The notes: a model not told the origin generated them from the sequence alone. Positions 9,957 to 18,523 are shown, counted from the stretch's first letter. The stretch: 64,000 bases of DNA from JAVJSD01 sp040219575 (GCA_040219575.1 JAVJSD010000116.1:1-64000); one strand, 5' to 3'. Numbers and translations are program-made.

Positions 9957-10043
9957 GTAGCGGAAGTCGTGAGACGTCGTGAGACTTCTGAGCGTTGACG
10001 ACGGTTTCCCGAACTCTCACGAGTTCTCACCAGTTCGGCTAAC
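9957..10043. repeat. REP-like inverted pair with expanded cores
   Basis: The forward unit 9957-9990 has GTAGC and GGAAGTC, then the core GTCGTGAGAC repeated twice, ending in TTCTG (34 bases). The inverted unit 10010-10043 has stem GAACTC and loop TCAC, also with about 10 extra bases. A partial unit (GTAGCAGAAC) precedes it at 9944. The same sequences recur near 11449, so this cluster belongs to the duplicated segment. Confidence 0.75.
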
Positions 10044-10059
10044 GCCCCTCAAGCGGATC

Positions 10060-10224
10060 GATCACCTCACTCGCCCGCTCGGCAATTTGGGCGATCTCTG
10101 CTGGTTTTTCGGGTCCTGACGCGAATGCACGAAATAATGCGCATTCCGAATGTAGGAGTCGATGAGAGTTTCACCCCACGAAAGTGGCTCTCATCCCACC
10201 TCTCCCACATTCGAAAGCGAATCG
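10060..10224 (+). promoter_or_regulatory. Leader of the first beta-barrel gene, duplicated at about 11522-11686
   Basis: From about 10068 to the signal-peptide codons this leader is nearly identical to the leader of the second copy, offset by 1,462 bases. It contains a hairpin with GATGAGAG and CTCTCATC arms (about 10161-10196) and a short ATTCG/CGAAT hairpin just before the ATG at 10225. The hairpins are present in both copies, which suggests leader-mediated control, but this is inference. Confidence 0.5.
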
Positions 10225-11193
10225 ATGAATCTGACGCCTCGAATCGTCCTGGCCGCCGCCCTGCTCTTGCCGCTGCTGGCCTCCGCCGCCTCGGCCCAAT
10301 TTCATGTCAGCATGAACTCGCTGCTCATGACCCGCAGTTCCCCGAATTCGGCCACGCTGCTAACCACTTCGGCGGCGACGCCCAATGCCAGCGCCTTCTT
10401 CAATGCGCAGCAGTTCGATTTCGACTGGCAGCCGGGCGTGGAGACGACGGCTTCAGTCCAGATCACCGACACCTGGGCGTTTGAGACACGATACTTTTGG
10501 CTCGAGGATTTCACCGCCACCCACGTCGATCGCTCCGCCAAGCCCGTCGGCACGATCGACTTCTTCGGAACCACGCCCGTCGATAGATTTTTCATACCAG
10601 CCACACGGGGCGCCTGGCTGACGTATCAATCCGGCATCCAGGGGGCGGAGGCGAACACGCGACTGGAATTGAACGAATGGCTGACATTCATCAACGGATT
10701 TCGCTGGCTGGAGATCGACGAACAACTGCAAGGCGCCTTTCGCAACACAGCCGGCATCCTGCCCGTCGATGACATTTACAAGACGCAGAACGACCTGTGG
10801 GGCGGCCAGTTAGGCTTCGACATTCTCCTTGTGGAGCGAGAGAGCCTCGAAATCAACCTGTTGGCGAAGGGGGGCGCGTTCGGAAACTTCGCCCGCGGCA
10901 GCGCCCTCGACCTGGCGCCCTCACCGACGTTCAACTCGATGGCGTTCGACACCGACACGGTGGCGGCGTTCGTGGGCGAGTTGCGGCTGGACACGACCAT
11001 CTGGTTGACCAGCAACTGGGGCATCCACACCGGTTACAATTTGTTGCTCGTCGACGGTGTCGCCCTGGCCTCCAATCAGCCCTTCGCAACGGGGAACCTC
11101 GCTGCGACCGCGCCCACGGCGCCTATGCAAGTCAACACGAACGACACGGTGCTCTACCAGGGCGGTTTCCTGGGCGTCTTCGGCGAATTCTAG
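10225..11193 (+). CDS. Putative outer-membrane beta-barrel protein, copy 1 (BBP7-like)
   Basis: 322 residues from 10225, which begins a signal peptide cut near SAASAQ. An in-frame ATG at 10162 has AGGAG three bases upstream and would add 21 residues before the signal peptide; that extension is identical in copy 2, so the start is uncertain. The mature protein has alternating hydrophobic strands (RYFWLEDFTA, FINGFRWLEI, LWGGQLGFDILLVER, GELRLDTTIWLTSNWGIHTGYN) and ends in FLGVFGEF with an aromatic last residue, typical of outer-membrane barrels. It resembles the planctomycete BBP7-type barrel family. Its role is unknown. Confidence 0.7.
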   Translation: MNLTPRIVLAAALLLPLLASAASAQFHVSMNSLLMTRSSPNSATLLTTSAATPNASAFFNAQQFDFDWQPGVETTASVQITDTWAFETRYFWLEDFTATHVDRSAKPVGTIDFFGTTPVDRFFIPATRGAWLTYQSGIQGAEANTRLELNEWLTFINGFRWLEIDEQLQGAFRNTAGILPVDDIYKTQNDLWGGQLGFDILLVERESLEINLLAKGGAFGNFARGSALDLAPSPTFNSMAFDTDTVAAFVGELRLDTTIWLTSNWGIHTGYNLLLVDGVALASNQPFATGNLAATAPTAPMQVNTNDTVLYQGGFLGVFGEF

Positions 11194-11686
11194 GCTGTTT
11201 CCCAAATCAGGCCGATCGAGGCTCTTCGCAGGGGATTGCGCCGGACTTCCGAAGAAGCGACATCGCCGCGTAAGTCCGGCAATCCTGAGCCGCAGGGTTT
11301 ATCCCCGCGCAGGTGGCGATGGGAGCACGCATGGGGTCATCCAACCGCGCTGCCCAAGTTCGTCGGGCGGGTGAGATTGACGCGGTGCGGTGACCAACCC
11401 CGCGGCACATGGCCCCGCCCGCAACGTGATCTACCCGTGTGTCTTTCCGTAGCGGAATTCGCCAGAGTTCACGACGGTTTCCCGAACTCTCACGAGTTTG
11501 GCTAACGCCCACAAACTGTTTGATAACTTCACTCGCCCGCTCGGCAATTTGGGCGATCTCTGCTGGTTTTTCGGGTTCTGACGCGAATACACGAAATAAT
11601 GCGCATGCCGGATGTAGGAGTCGATGAGAGTTTCACCCCACGAAAGTGGCTCTCATCCTACCTCTCCCACATTCGAAAGCGAATCG
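11194..11686. other. Spacer between the duplicated barrel genes
   Basis: This 493-base spacer holds a second REP-like inverted pair (11449-11506) and the second copy of the barrel-gene leader from about 11522. The first 250 bases have no feature I recognise. Confidence 0.5.
11449..11506. repeat. REP-like inverted pair
   Basis: A degenerate forward unit starts with GTAGCGGAATTC and loop GCCA. The inverted unit 11483-11506 reads CGAACTC, loop TCAC, GAGTTTG and ends GCTAAC. The pair corresponds to the cluster at 9957-10043 in the other copy of the duplicated segment. Confidence 0.65.
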
Positions 11687-12658
11687 ATGAATCTGACGCC
11701 TCGAATCGTCCTGGCCGCCGCCCTGCTCGTGCCGCTGCTCACCTCCGCGGCATCGGCCCAATTTCATGTCAGCATGAACTCGCTGCTCATGACCCGTAGT
11801 TCCCCGAATTCGGCGACGCTGCTTTCCAACGGCGCCACGGCGCCTTCGAACGCCGGCGCCTTCTTCACCGCGCAGCAATTCGACTTCGACTGGAAGCCGG
11901 GCGTGGAGATGACCGCTTCCACCCAGCTCACGGATGCATGGGCTTTCGAGGGCAGATACTTCTGGCTCGACGATTTCACCGCCACCCACGTCAATCGCAC
12001 CGTCAAGCCTGCCGGGACGGCTGACTTCTTCGGCGCCACGTTCACCGATGTCGTGGGCGGGACCACAACGCGAGGATACTTCCTGACGTATCAATCCGAT
12101 ATCCAGGGCGCTGAGGCGAATAGCCGTTTGGAACTGAACGACTGGTTGACGTTCATCAACGGCTTCCGCTGGCTGGAGATCGACGAGCAGCTGCATGGCG
12201 CCTTTCGCAGCACTCCGAGCGTTGGGCCCGTCGATGACGTCTTCAAGACCCAGAACGACCTCTGGGGCGGACAGTTGGGCTTCGACGTCCTGCTGGTGGA
12301 GCGAGAGAGCATCGAAGTCAACCTGTTGGCGAAGACGGGCGCCTTCGGAAACTTCGCCCGCGGCAGCGCCCTCGACCTGTTTCCAACACCGGGCTTCAAC
12401 TCCCAGGCGTTCGACACGAATACGGTGGCGGCCTTCGTGGGCGAGTTGCGGCTGGACACCACCATCTGGTTGACCAGCAACTGGGGCATCCACACCGGCT
12501 ACAACGTGTTGCTAGTCGATGGAATCGCCCTGGCTTCCAATCAACCCTGGGCGACAGGGAACCTGGCCACCACGACCCCCACGGCGCCCATGCAAGTCAA
12601 CACCAACGATACGGTCATCTACCAGGGCGGGTTCCTTGGCTTTTTCGGAGAATTCTGA
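11687..12658 (+). CDS. Putative outer-membrane beta-barrel protein, copy 2
   Basis: 323 residues, closely similar to copy 1 throughout. The signal peptide and the region MNSLLMTRSSPNSATLL are nearly identical; the middle (about residues 75-120 and 165-180) differs most, as expected for surface-exposed loops. It ends in FLGFFGEF. The leader, alternative start (ATG at 11624) and 21-residue extension match copy 1. The 1,462-base offset shows a tandem duplication that included the promoter region. Divergence concentrated in presumed loops could mean selection on exposed surfaces. Confidence 0.7.
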   Translation: MNLTPRIVLAAALLVPLLTSAASAQFHVSMNSLLMTRSSPNSATLLSNGATAPSNAGAFFTAQQFDFDWKPGVEMTASTQLTDAWAFEGRYFWLDDFTATHVNRTVKPAGTADFFGATFTDVVGGTTTRGYFLTYQSDIQGAEANSRLELNDWLTFINGFRWLEIDEQLHGAFRSTPSVGPVDDVFKTQNDLWGGQLGFDVLLVERESIEVNLLAKTGAFGNFARGSALDLFPTPGFNSQAFDTNTVAAFVGELRLDTTIWLTSNWGIHTGYNVLLVDGIALASNQPWATGNLATTTPTAPMQVNTNDTVIYQGGFLGFFGEF

Positions 12659-12764
12659 CAAACTCGGACGCGGCAGGCCTTTCGAATCCACAACGGAAGT
12701 CCTCGCCGCCTAGCGCGACGAGGACCTCCACAGTCGGCGATTTCGATTTTCGGAAAGCGTCTCC

Positions 12765-13433
12765 ATGGCGACCGTGCTGCTGACCGGTTTTGAACGCTAC
12801 GGCCATACGCCCGTCAATCCGGCGGAGTCGGTGGCGACCGCGCTCGATGGGGCGACGATTGGCGAGGCGACCATCGACTCGCGGATCGTGCCCAATTCCT
12901 TCTTCCTGTGCATCGACAGCGTGCGCGAGGCCATCGAGCAGACGCAGCCCAAGTTGGTGGTGATGCTGGGCGAGTACGGCGGGCGAGCGATGATCACGGT
13001 CGAACGCTGGGCGTTCAACCTCAACGATTCGGCCCGCTACGAGTTGGCCGACAACCAGGGCGTGGTGCTCAGCGGCGAGCCCACGGCGGAGGACGGCCCC
13101 TTGGCGTACACCAGCACGCTGCCGATTCGGGCGATGGTCCGCGCGATGCGCGCGGCGGGCGTGCCGGCCGATATCTCCGACACGCCGGGCACGCTCTGCT
13201 GCAACCATCTGATGTACGGCGTGCTGCATCACCTGGCGCAGGCCCGATCGCCGATTCGCGCCGGCTGGATTCATTTGCCGCATCTGCCGGAGGTCGCCGC
13301 TTTGCCGGAGAATCTGGGCGCTCCCAGCATGTCGGTCGAAACCTCCGCCGCCGGCGTGCGGATCGGCATCGAGGCGGCGCTCGCCCACCCGACCGACATC
13401 GATGAGACGATCGTCTCGCGATTGCAGATCTAG
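12765..13433 (+). CDS. Pyroglutamyl-peptidase I family cysteine peptidase (C15)
   Basis: 222 residues, the usual length for pyrrolidone-carboxylate peptidases. These enzymes remove N-terminal pyroglutamate from peptides in the cytoplasm. The N-terminus LLTGFERYGHTPVNPAE matches the family signature. The catalytic triad is visible as Glu in ITVERWAFN (about 85), Cys in TLCCNHLMYG (about 146) and His in WIHLPHLPE (about 169). There is no signal peptide. The gene stands alone after the barrel genes. Confidence 0.9.
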   Translation: MATVLLTGFERYGHTPVNPAESVATALDGATIGEATIDSRIVPNSFFLCIDSVREAIEQTQPKLVVMLGEYGGRAMITVERWAFNLNDSARYELADNQGVVLSGEPTAEDGPLAYTSTLPIRAMVRAMRAAGVPADISDTPGTLCCNHLMYGVLHHLAQARSPIRAGWIHLPHLPEVAALPENLGAPSMSVETSAAGVRIGIEAALAHPTDIDETIVSRLQI

Positions 13434-13458
13434 TGCTTTGTGACGGCTTGATCTTCGA

Positions 13459-13531
13459 GTAGCTGAACTCGTGAGAGTTCAGCAGTTCGTGAAGACGTCT
13501 GAGCTTCCAGAAGTCTCACGACTTCTGCTAC
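13459..13531. repeat. REP-like inverted pair with compensatory stem change
   Basis: The forward unit 13459-13482 has GTAGC, stem TGAACTC, loop GTGA, stem GAGTTCA. The inverted unit 13508-13531 is the canonical AGAAGTC/GACTTCT type. Both stems pair perfectly although their sequences differ at several positions, and the GTGA loop is kept. Confidence 0.85.
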
Positions 13532-13883
13532 CCCCATTCTTAGCTGTCACGCTGCACGAGGTTGGATTATTCGTCACTCCTTGGACACGTTCGACGGACT
13601 GCGAGACGATGGGCGGGAATTCGAGGCCGGCGGCGGAGAGAAGTCGCATGGCCGCCCCCGGCCGTGAATCGGCGGTCCCTCGATTGGAGCGTCGGCGGCT
13701 CGGCCAGAATCCGCATGTCGGGAGTCGTCGCTGTCGCTCGCGCGGGTTTACGGGCAGCAAGGGCCACGACGTGGAGCGCGCATTCACGGCCGAGGGCGGC
13801 CATGCCACGAAATTACACCCCGACAACCGTGGGATAACGCCGGCTAATGAATATGCCGGGCCAAGCGACTGACGCAACGAGCG

Positions 13884-13906
13884 CGACGGCGAAGCCGTCG
13901 GCTTGG
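13884..13906 (-). repeat. 23-base dispersed repeat, copy A
   Basis: Read on the minus strand it begins CCAAGCCGACGGC and contains a GACGGC/GCCGTC hairpin with a three-base loop. An identical 23-base copy lies at 48828-48850 on the plus strand. Both follow the 3' end of a gene. Confidence 0.7.
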
Positions 13907-13921
13907 TGGGTCGATGTTGCG

Positions 13922-16900
13922 TTAGTGGTCGTGGCCGTGGGCGTGGCAAAACTCGTCGTGGCGCGGCCAGAGGTGCGACTCGTCGTCGCCATTGCCTTGG
14001 CCGGCCTTCTGCATCGCCTGGCCGGAGCCGAGGATCTTCTGCACCAGCGCGGCCCGCATCCGGCCGACGTCGTCGCGCAGCTTCTGGTCCTCCTCGCGAT
14101 CGAAATACTTGCGGCCGTCGATCCACGTCTGCTCGCAGCGCGACAGCGTCGACAGCGGGGAACTGCTCCACAACACCAGGTCGGCGTCTTTGCCGACTTC
14201 GATCGAGCCAACGTGCTCGTCGATCCGCAACTGCCTGGCCGGGTTCAGCGTTACGAACTTCAACGCCTCCCCGGGCGTCACGCCGCCGTACTTCACCGCC
14301 TTGGCCGCCTCGTGATTCAGATGCCGGGCCAGCTCGCGGTCGTCGGAGTTGAACGAGACCACCACGCCGGCGTCGTGCATCAGCGCGCCGTTGTAGGGAA
14401 TGGCGTCGTAAACCTCGAACTTGTACGCCCACCAGTCGCTGAAGGCGGAGCCCATCGCGCCGTGCCGGGCCATCTCGTCGGCCACCTTGTAGCCTTCCAG
14501 GATGTGCTGGAAGGTGCCGATCGTGACTCCATAGGCGTCGAGCGTGCGGAGCAGCGCCAGAATCTCGTCCTGGCGATAGCTGTGGCAGTGCACCCAGCGC
14601 TTTCCGCGGAGGATTTCATCCATCGCGTCGAGTTGCAGGTCGCGGCGCGGCGGCAGTCCCTCATGCGACTTGTTCCACGCGTCCCACTGCTTGCGATACG
14701 ACCGGGCCGCCGCGAACTCGTCGCGAATGATCTGCTCGACCCCCATCCGCGACTGCGGGTAGCGCGTCGTGTACCGCTCGCCCCAGTTGCTTTGCTTGAC
14801 GTTCTCGCCCAGGGCGAACTTGATGCCTTGCGGGGCCCGAGCGAACTTCAACTCGTCGGGCAGGGCGCCCCAGCGGAACTTGATCACTTGGTTTTGTCCG
14901 CCGATCGGATTGGCCGAGCCATGCAGGATGCTGGCGCAGGTCACGCCACCGGCCAGTTGCCGGTAGATGGTGATGTCGTCGCAGTCGATGAAGTCGCCGA
15001 TGCGGACTTCGGCGGTAATCGCCTGGGCGCTCTCATTCACGCCGCCGTCGGTGGCCATGTGCGAGTGACAGTCGATAATGCCCGGCGAAAGGTGCATGCC
15101 GGCGGCGTCAACGACCTGGGCGCCGTTGGGGATGTTGATGTCCTTTCCGACAGCGGCGATCTTGCCATCGACCACCAACACCGAGGCGCCCTCGAGCACA
15201 CCAGCCTCGCCGCAGGTCCAGACCGTGGCATTCTTGAACACGACATGACTGGGCCGGTTGGGCGGCGCCGAACGACCGAACGCGCCGAGAGGGTAGTTCA
15301 CCGCGAACGAAGCGGAGGCCGCCTTGCTCGGCTCGACGTTCTTCTCGGCGTCCGCGTCATCCTCGGCGTCATCCTCGGCGTCGGACTTGGCATCGGACTT
15401 GGCATCGGAATTGGCGCCGGCCTTTTCACTTGCGGCCGCCTTGCGCTTGGCTTCGCCCTCGTCCTTGTCGTCGTCGCTCTTGTCGTCCTTCTTTTTCGAC
15501 TCGTCGGGTTTCTGCTCGTCGTCGTCTTCCTTGGCTTCCCGCTGCGCCGAGAGCAGCGTGCTGCTTCCGTCGGGCCAGACGACTTCGCCGAGCCAGGTCG
15601 CCGGCCCGTCGTCGGGCGTGGAGACGACGACCGACAACCGCGCCACTCCCTCGGCGTCCAGCGACGCGGAGGGAAACGTGGCGCTGAGCCGCGCGTCGCG
15701 GATCGCCAGGCGCTCCAGCTTGATCTGCTGTTTGTCGTCGGACTTGGCCTTGGGAAATTCGAACAACCCGGTCGGTCCGCCGACGCCGCCGGTCAACTTG
15801 GCGGTGACGGTGAACGGCTTGCCGCCGGGCGGAGTGAGTTTCACCTTCCACGTGCCGCGGACGTCGTACCACGGCGGCGGTTGGAACTCGAACCGCTCGC
15901 CCGCCGCCCAGGTCTCCAGCACCTTGGTCTTTTTGTCGAACAGGTCGCCGTCGGTGATCAGCAGGTCGGCCGACTTGCCGGCCTCCAACGAACCCAGCCG
16001 ATCGCTCACACCGCACAGCGCGGCGGGCGTGGTGGTCAGCGCCCGCAACGCCGACTCCGCGTCGAGGCCGCGCTCGACCGCTTCCCGCACCTGGGCCAGA
16101 AACGTGCCGGCGTCGGACAGCCCGTGGCTGATCAGCGCGATCCGCACACCGGCCCGATCGAGTCGACCGGCGTTCTCCGGCGCCAGGTCCCAGTGCATCA
16201 TCTCGGCCAGCGACGCCTCTTGCGCCGCTTCGGGCGTGGCCACGTTGGGCGGCTTGGGAAAGTTCACCGGCACCAGCACCGTGCGTCCCGTGGCCGCGAT
16301 GGCGTCGAGCCGTTTGTATTCGTGCCCCGATCCGCGGACGGCGATCCGCAGCGCGAATTCGCGGGCGAAGGCGTCGGCCCGCAGGTGAAACAGTTCGTTG
16401 GGGGCGTCGAGAATCGCCAGCCGCTTGTCGCCGGCGTATTGCCGCAGCACTTCCAGGGCGTCGTTGCGTTCGGGGCGTGGCAGCGTCAGGTCGGCCTCGC
16501 ATGCCTGCCACGCGGCGCGGTACCACTGCGCGTCGAGCATCGCCTGCCGGGCGAGGGCCACGGCGCCCATCGGCGAATTCGGATACTCGTCGCGACCGCG
16601 CCCAAAGGGAACCGTCAGCCGCATGTGCAGCGCCGCGTCGGAGCGCAGGATGCTTTGCCGGGCTGGCGCGTCGCCCGTGGAGACGACGACGCTCGTGCCC
16701 TTGATGATGCCCCCCTTGGGCGCGACGAGCCGGGCGGTGACGCCCTGGCGGCGGAGCTTGGCGTTCTGCGCCGCGTCGGCCTGGTACGACGCCGCCACGG
16801 AAATTTGCGGGGCGATGTGCTTGTTCCAGTAGGGCGCGCCGCCGGCGGCGAGCGCCGCGTCGGTTTCGCCGAAGGCGTCGATCAGTCCCGGGTAGATCGT

Positions 16901-17176
16901 CCTGCCGGACGCGTCGATGATTCGCGCCTCCGCCGGAGGCGTCACGTTCGCTCCGACGGCTTCAAGCACGCCGTCGCGAATCACGATCGTTCCCTGCTCG
17001 ATCACCCGCCCGGGCGCCACGACGATCCGCGCTCTCGTCAGGGCGAACACCTTCGGCGTGGCGTCGCGGAGCCCCTCCGGCGGACGCGTCTCGGGCGGCG
17101 CCGAATGACCGGCCGTGGCCGCCAGCAACAGGAGAATCGCCAGCCAGGAAAAACGAATTGCGGCGCTGCGGAGCAT
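13922..17176 (-). CDS. Exported double amidohydrolase-family protein, first domain probably inactive
   Basis: 1,084 residues with an N-terminal signal peptide (about 1-25). Two amidohydrolase (imidazolonepropionase/dihydroorotase-like) units are joined by a linker of Asp, Glu, Lys, Ser and Ala (about 545-640). The first unit reads YPGLIDAFGET where an active enzyme has HxH, so its metal site is lost. The second has PGIIDCHSHMATDGG, WVHCHSYRQDE, FQHILEGYKV and FNSDDREL, a complete metal-ligand set. The C-terminal tail is rich in His (HDEFCHAHGHDH), which may bind metal. The enzyme probably acts outside the cytoplasm on a cyclic amide or similar substrate that I cannot name. Confidence 0.88.
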   Translation of the reverse strand: MLRSAAIRFSWLAILLLLAATAGHSAPPETRPPEGLRDATPKVFALTRARIVVAPGRVIEQGTIVIRDGVLEAVGANVTPPAEARIIDASGRTIYPGLIDAFGETDAALAAGGAPYWNKHIAPQISVAASYQADAAQNAKLRRQGVTARLVAPKGGIIKGTSVVVSTGDAPARQSILRSDAALHMRLTVPFGRGRDEYPNSPMGAVALARQAMLDAQWYRAAWQACEADLTLPRPERNDALEVLRQYAGDKRLAILDAPNELFHLRADAFAREFALRIAVRGSGHEYKRLDAIAATGRTVLVPVNFPKPPNVATPEAAQEASLAEMMHWDLAPENAGRLDRAGVRIALISHGLSDAGTFLAQVREAVERGLDAESALRALTTTPAALCGVSDRLGSLEAGKSADLLITDGDLFDKKTKVLETWAAGERFEFQPPPWYDVRGTWKVKLTPPGGKPFTVTAKLTGGVGGPTGLFEFPKAKSDDKQQIKLERLAIRDARLSATFPSASLDAEGVARLSVVVSTPDDGPATWLGEVVWPDGSSTLLSAQREAKEDDDEQKPDESKKKDDKSDDDKDEGEAKRKAAASEKAGANSDAKSDAKSDAEDDAEDDADAEKNVEPSKAASASFAVNYPLGAFGRSAPPNRPSHVVFKNATVWTCGEAGVLEGASVLVVDGKIAAVGKDINIPNGAQVVDAAGMHLSPGIIDCHSHMATDGGVNESAQAITAEVRIGDFIDCDDITIYRQLAGGVTCASILHGSANPIGGQNQVIKFRWGALPDELKFARAPQGIKFALGENVKQSNWGERYTTRYPQSRMGVEQIIRDEFAAARSYRKQWDAWNKSHEGLPPRRDLQLDAMDEILRGKRWVHCHSYRQDEILALLRTLDAYGVTIGTFQHILEGYKVADEMARHGAMGSAFSDWWAYKFEVYDAIPYNGALMHDAGVVVSFNSDDRELARHLNHEAAKAVKYGGVTPGEALKFVTLNPARQLRIDEHVGSIEVGKDADLVLWSSSPLSTLSRCEQTWIDGRKYFDREEDQKLRDDVGRMRAALVQKILGSGQAMQKAGQGNGDDESHLWPRHDEFCHAHGHDH

Positions 17177-17254
17177 GTCGGGGAGGCCTCGGTCGCATCA
17201 GGGTGAGGGCGTCAAGGGAGGCGAAAATCAGGCTTCAACTCTACCATGCGGCCC

Positions 17255-17479
17255 CTACGCATGCACGCTTCGGCTCGCCGCGGAGGCGGGTTGCGAGGCG
17301 TCGCCGAAGCGAACGACGCGGGCGTTCGACTTGCCGTCGCCAGCAGCGGCGCATGGCGTAATGGAAACCTGCGGCGGCGCCTCGATCGAGAGCTTCACGC
17401 GGCCGTTGCGCGTGCGAACCACGGTCACGCGGACATCGCCGATCACCACACTCTCGCCGGGTCGTCGTGTGATGATCAT
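17255..17479 (-). CDS. csrA: CsrA-like RNA-binding regulator with an atypical C-terminus
   Basis: 74 residues from the ATG at 17479. The frame is open further upstream (ATG at 17509 adds 10 residues), but MIITRRPGESVVIG is the canonical CsrA start. CsrA dimers bind GGA motifs in mRNA leaders and control translation and stability. The first 40 residues fit beta-strands 1 to 5 well (GESVVIGDVRVTVV, NGRVKLSIEAPPQVSI). After that the normal HREE helix, including the RNA-contacting Arg near position 44, is replaced by a Cys/Ala/Gly/Ser-rich tail ending ASRSVHA. Either the tail has been altered by a frameshift or this is a divergent lineage form. It lies between the amidohydrolase and a hypothetical gene on the same strand. 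Confidence 0.75.
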   Translation of the reverse strand: MIITRRPGESVVIGDVRVTVVRTRNGRVKLSIEAPPQVSITPCAAAGDGKSNARVVRFGDASQPASAASRSVHA

Positions 17480-17510
17480 CCCCACGTCGTACTCTCTGTC
17501 TGGATTCATG

Positions 17511-17573
17511 GTGCGGAAGTCGCCAGACTTCCGAAATTGGACGAACACTCTCGGAACTGGCGAGTTCCGCGAC
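17511..17573. repeat. REP-like inverted pair upstream of csrA
   Basis: The forward unit 17511-17533 has stem CGGAAGTC, loop GCCA, stem GACTTCCG, with GTGC in place of GTAGC. The inverted unit 17552-17573 has stem CGGAACT and AGTTCCG arms around GGCG. It sits directly 5' of csrA, so it may lie in the csrA leader. Confidence 0.7.
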
Positions 17574-17585
17574 GGCCACGCGACC

Positions 17586-18233
17586 TCACTCACAAGTGCC
17601 AAAGCGATCGACGGCGTCGGTCCAGTCGGCGGCGGAGATCGACTCGGCCTCGACCGTCCGAACCCGGGCGCCGTGCCGCTGCACCATCCGCCGCACCCCC
17701 TGGGCCGACTTTTGACGATGCAGTTCGTCGCGGTCGACGACTTCCTGCGTGGCGCCGCTGCGGAGGCCGCGCCGCATCGTGACCGTAAACAGCGTCTGGT
17801 CCGTGAAACGGGCCAACCAGGCGTCCAGTTCCGCCAGCGTCTGCGCGAGAGCGGCATCGCCGCGGGGCGCGAATCTCGCCTGCTTCGCACCACGCGGCGG
17901 ACTGGTATTCGAATCGGCCGCGCCGGCGTCTCGCGCTTCCAGCCACTGCCGCAGACAGTCGACCAACAACTGCTCCGTCGAGCTTCGGAGCGACGATCGT
18001 GAAACGGGCGTCTCCGCGGCCGCCCGCAGGACGGCGCGTTGGACGGTTCGCCACTGCGCGTCGGAGAGGCGCAGGGTGAGCACCCTCCGCCGCTGGTCGA
18101 ACCAGCCGATCTGCGCCAGCGTCCGCCGTGCATGGTCTCCCGCCGCATCGTCGCCCGCCGCATCGTCGCCCGCCGCGCGGTCGTCCAAATCGCAGTCGTC
18201 CGCCGCGCCGCCCTGCTTCCGCCCCACCCCCAT
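17586..18233 (-). CDS. Hypothetical protein with Asp/Ala/Gly repeats
   Basis: 215 residues. The N-terminus holds a short acidic repeat (DRAAGDDAAGDDAAGD). The rest looks like a folded, mostly helical protein (LTLRLSDAQWRTVQRAVLRAAAE, STEQLLVDCLRQWLEARD). I do not recognise the family. Competing open frames on both strands of this GC-rich stretch make the call moderate; I prefer this frame because its amino-acid composition is the most protein-like. The nearest gene on the same strand is csrA, past the REP pair. Confidence 0.5.
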   Translation of the reverse strand: MGVGRKQGGAADDCDLDDRAAGDDAAGDDAAGDHARRTLAQIGWFDQRRRVLTLRLSDAQWRTVQRAVLRAAAETPVSRSSLRSSTEQLLVDCLRQWLEARDAGAADSNTSPPRGAKQARFAPRGDAALAQTLAELDAWLARFTDQTLFTVTMRRGLRSGATQEVVDRDELHRQKSAQGVRRMVQRHGARVRTVEAESISAADWTDAVDRFGTCE

Positions 18234-18269
18234 CTCCAGCTCCCCGCCTCGGACTACTCACTTACGACC

Positions 18270-18420
18270 CCCATGAATACTTATATAGTATTTATATATG
18301 GACTAATAATCAATCACCTGCCAAGGAGTTTGTCGAAATTATTTCTTCGATAGCGGTGGAGAATTTTCCTTCGTCGAAAAAGAAATCCCCACAAAGACGA
18401 CAAGAGAGCTATTGTATAGC
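18270..18420. other. AT-rich intergenic island
   Basis: About 150 bases here are strikingly AT-rich for this genome (TATATAGTATTTATATATGG near 18283). It lies between divergent genes and probably carries the promoter for the small gene at 18524, and perhaps the other one. A defined -35/-10 pair cannot be assigned with confidence. Confidence 0.4.
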
Positions 18421-18523
18421 TCGACAGTTTCCGTACACTTGGAGGACTTGCGCCCCACGCGACTCGTCGCCCGGGCGCCCTCTCTCCAAGAACCATTTAG
18501 GCAAGAAAGACAGGAATTCTCCG

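Larger units (their letters stand above)
13434..13921. other. Convergent intergenic region
   Basis: This 488-base gap between convergent genes holds a REP inverted pair (13459-13531) and one copy of a 23-base repeat (13884-13906). The rest has no supported gene; open frames there look like non-coding high-GC sequence. Confidence 0.55.

Noticed and set aside
13847..17206. A plus-strand frame of about 1,100 codons opposite the amidohydrolase.
   Set aside because: Translation is Arg, Gly, Val and Leu-rich without motifs; the minus-strand gene has complete amidohydrolase motifs and a signal peptide.
17115..18002. A plus-strand gene of about 295 codons across csrA and the hypothetical gene.
   Set aside because: CsrA on the minus strand is clear, and this frame runs through the REP pair and has no recognisable motif.
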